23,000 nucleotides of DNA, taken from a virus. A program made the position numbers and the translations under genes. The stretch is taken from IMG/VR virus record IMGVR_UViG_3300017613_002894, positions 1 through 23,000 of that record. The stretch is one strand, 5' to 3'. The notes below the pieces were generated by a model. That model did not search any database and was not told where the DNA came from. It saw only the letters and a program-made list of their open reading frames with translations. This document shows, piece by piece, positions 22,999-23,000 of this stretch. Within the stretch, counting starts at the first letter, position 1, and the number at the start of each line of letters is the position of its first letter.

Positions 22999-23000
22999 GA

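Overview
The window is a virion-structure block from a tailed phage with a contractile tail (a myovirus), probably one with a large genome. The evidence is an unbroken run of tail genes on the + strand in typical myophage order: connector-type genes, sheath, tube, tail assembly chaperone, tape measure, baseplate tube/hub proteins and spike. Nothing identifies the host. No tRNA, rRNA, CRISPR array, insertion sequence or lysis gene was seen. Most of the window is moderately AT-rich; the sheath gene is visibly richer in G and C. All genes are on the + strand, packed tightly, usually with AAGGAG-type ribosome sites, and four junctions are TAATG overlaps (1846-1850, 3159-3163, 12140-12144, 12490-12494).

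Region 1 (1-2600): two HNH endonucleases of one family in tandem, the first cut by the window edge. They are followed by a 78-residue unknown protein, an acidic Lys/Glu/Ala-rich protein and a protein with a SWIM-like CxC...CxH zinc site. Region 2 (2634-4604): three proteins whose order and fold character fit adaptor, head-closure and tail-terminator roles, then a 57-residue small protein. Region 3 (4629-9143): a tail sheath with a large insertion of about 320 residues, two tail-tube paralogues, and a T4 gp26/gp51-like assembly chaperone. The chaperone is followed by a short helical reading frame in the +1 frame that could be reached by frameshifting. Region 4 (9144-14598): the putative tape measure, a gp48/gp54-like protein, a gp53/LysM-like protein, a gp27-like hub and a gp5-like OB-fold spike without lysozyme.

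Region 5 (14607-22860) is the most unusual part. Three consecutive large proteins (688, 707 and 1350 residues) are each built from 14 RCC1/BLIP-II-like blades, which fits two seven-bladed propellers each. All three carry the same C-terminal modules: a Cys/His motif with exactly conserved spacing (C-x4-C-RLW-x6-C-x10-HxH-x2-HxH-x3-H-x-C) and a dockerin/EF-hand-like loop followed by a short Thr/Trp-rich end. In the middle protein the second propeller sits between these two modules. The third has an extra N-terminal part of about 540 residues with a duplicated beta domain and a Cys-rich segment. I infer that they form a peripheral baseplate or tail-fibre adhesin set that binds metal. A 42-residue, strongly basic protein ending in GGGCC closes the window.

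The genes together encode the path from the head-tail connector through sheath, tube and tape measure to the baseplate hub, spike and candidate host-recognition proteins. Functions of the sheath, tube, hub and spike are recognised from sequence; the connector and adhesin roles rest partly on position.
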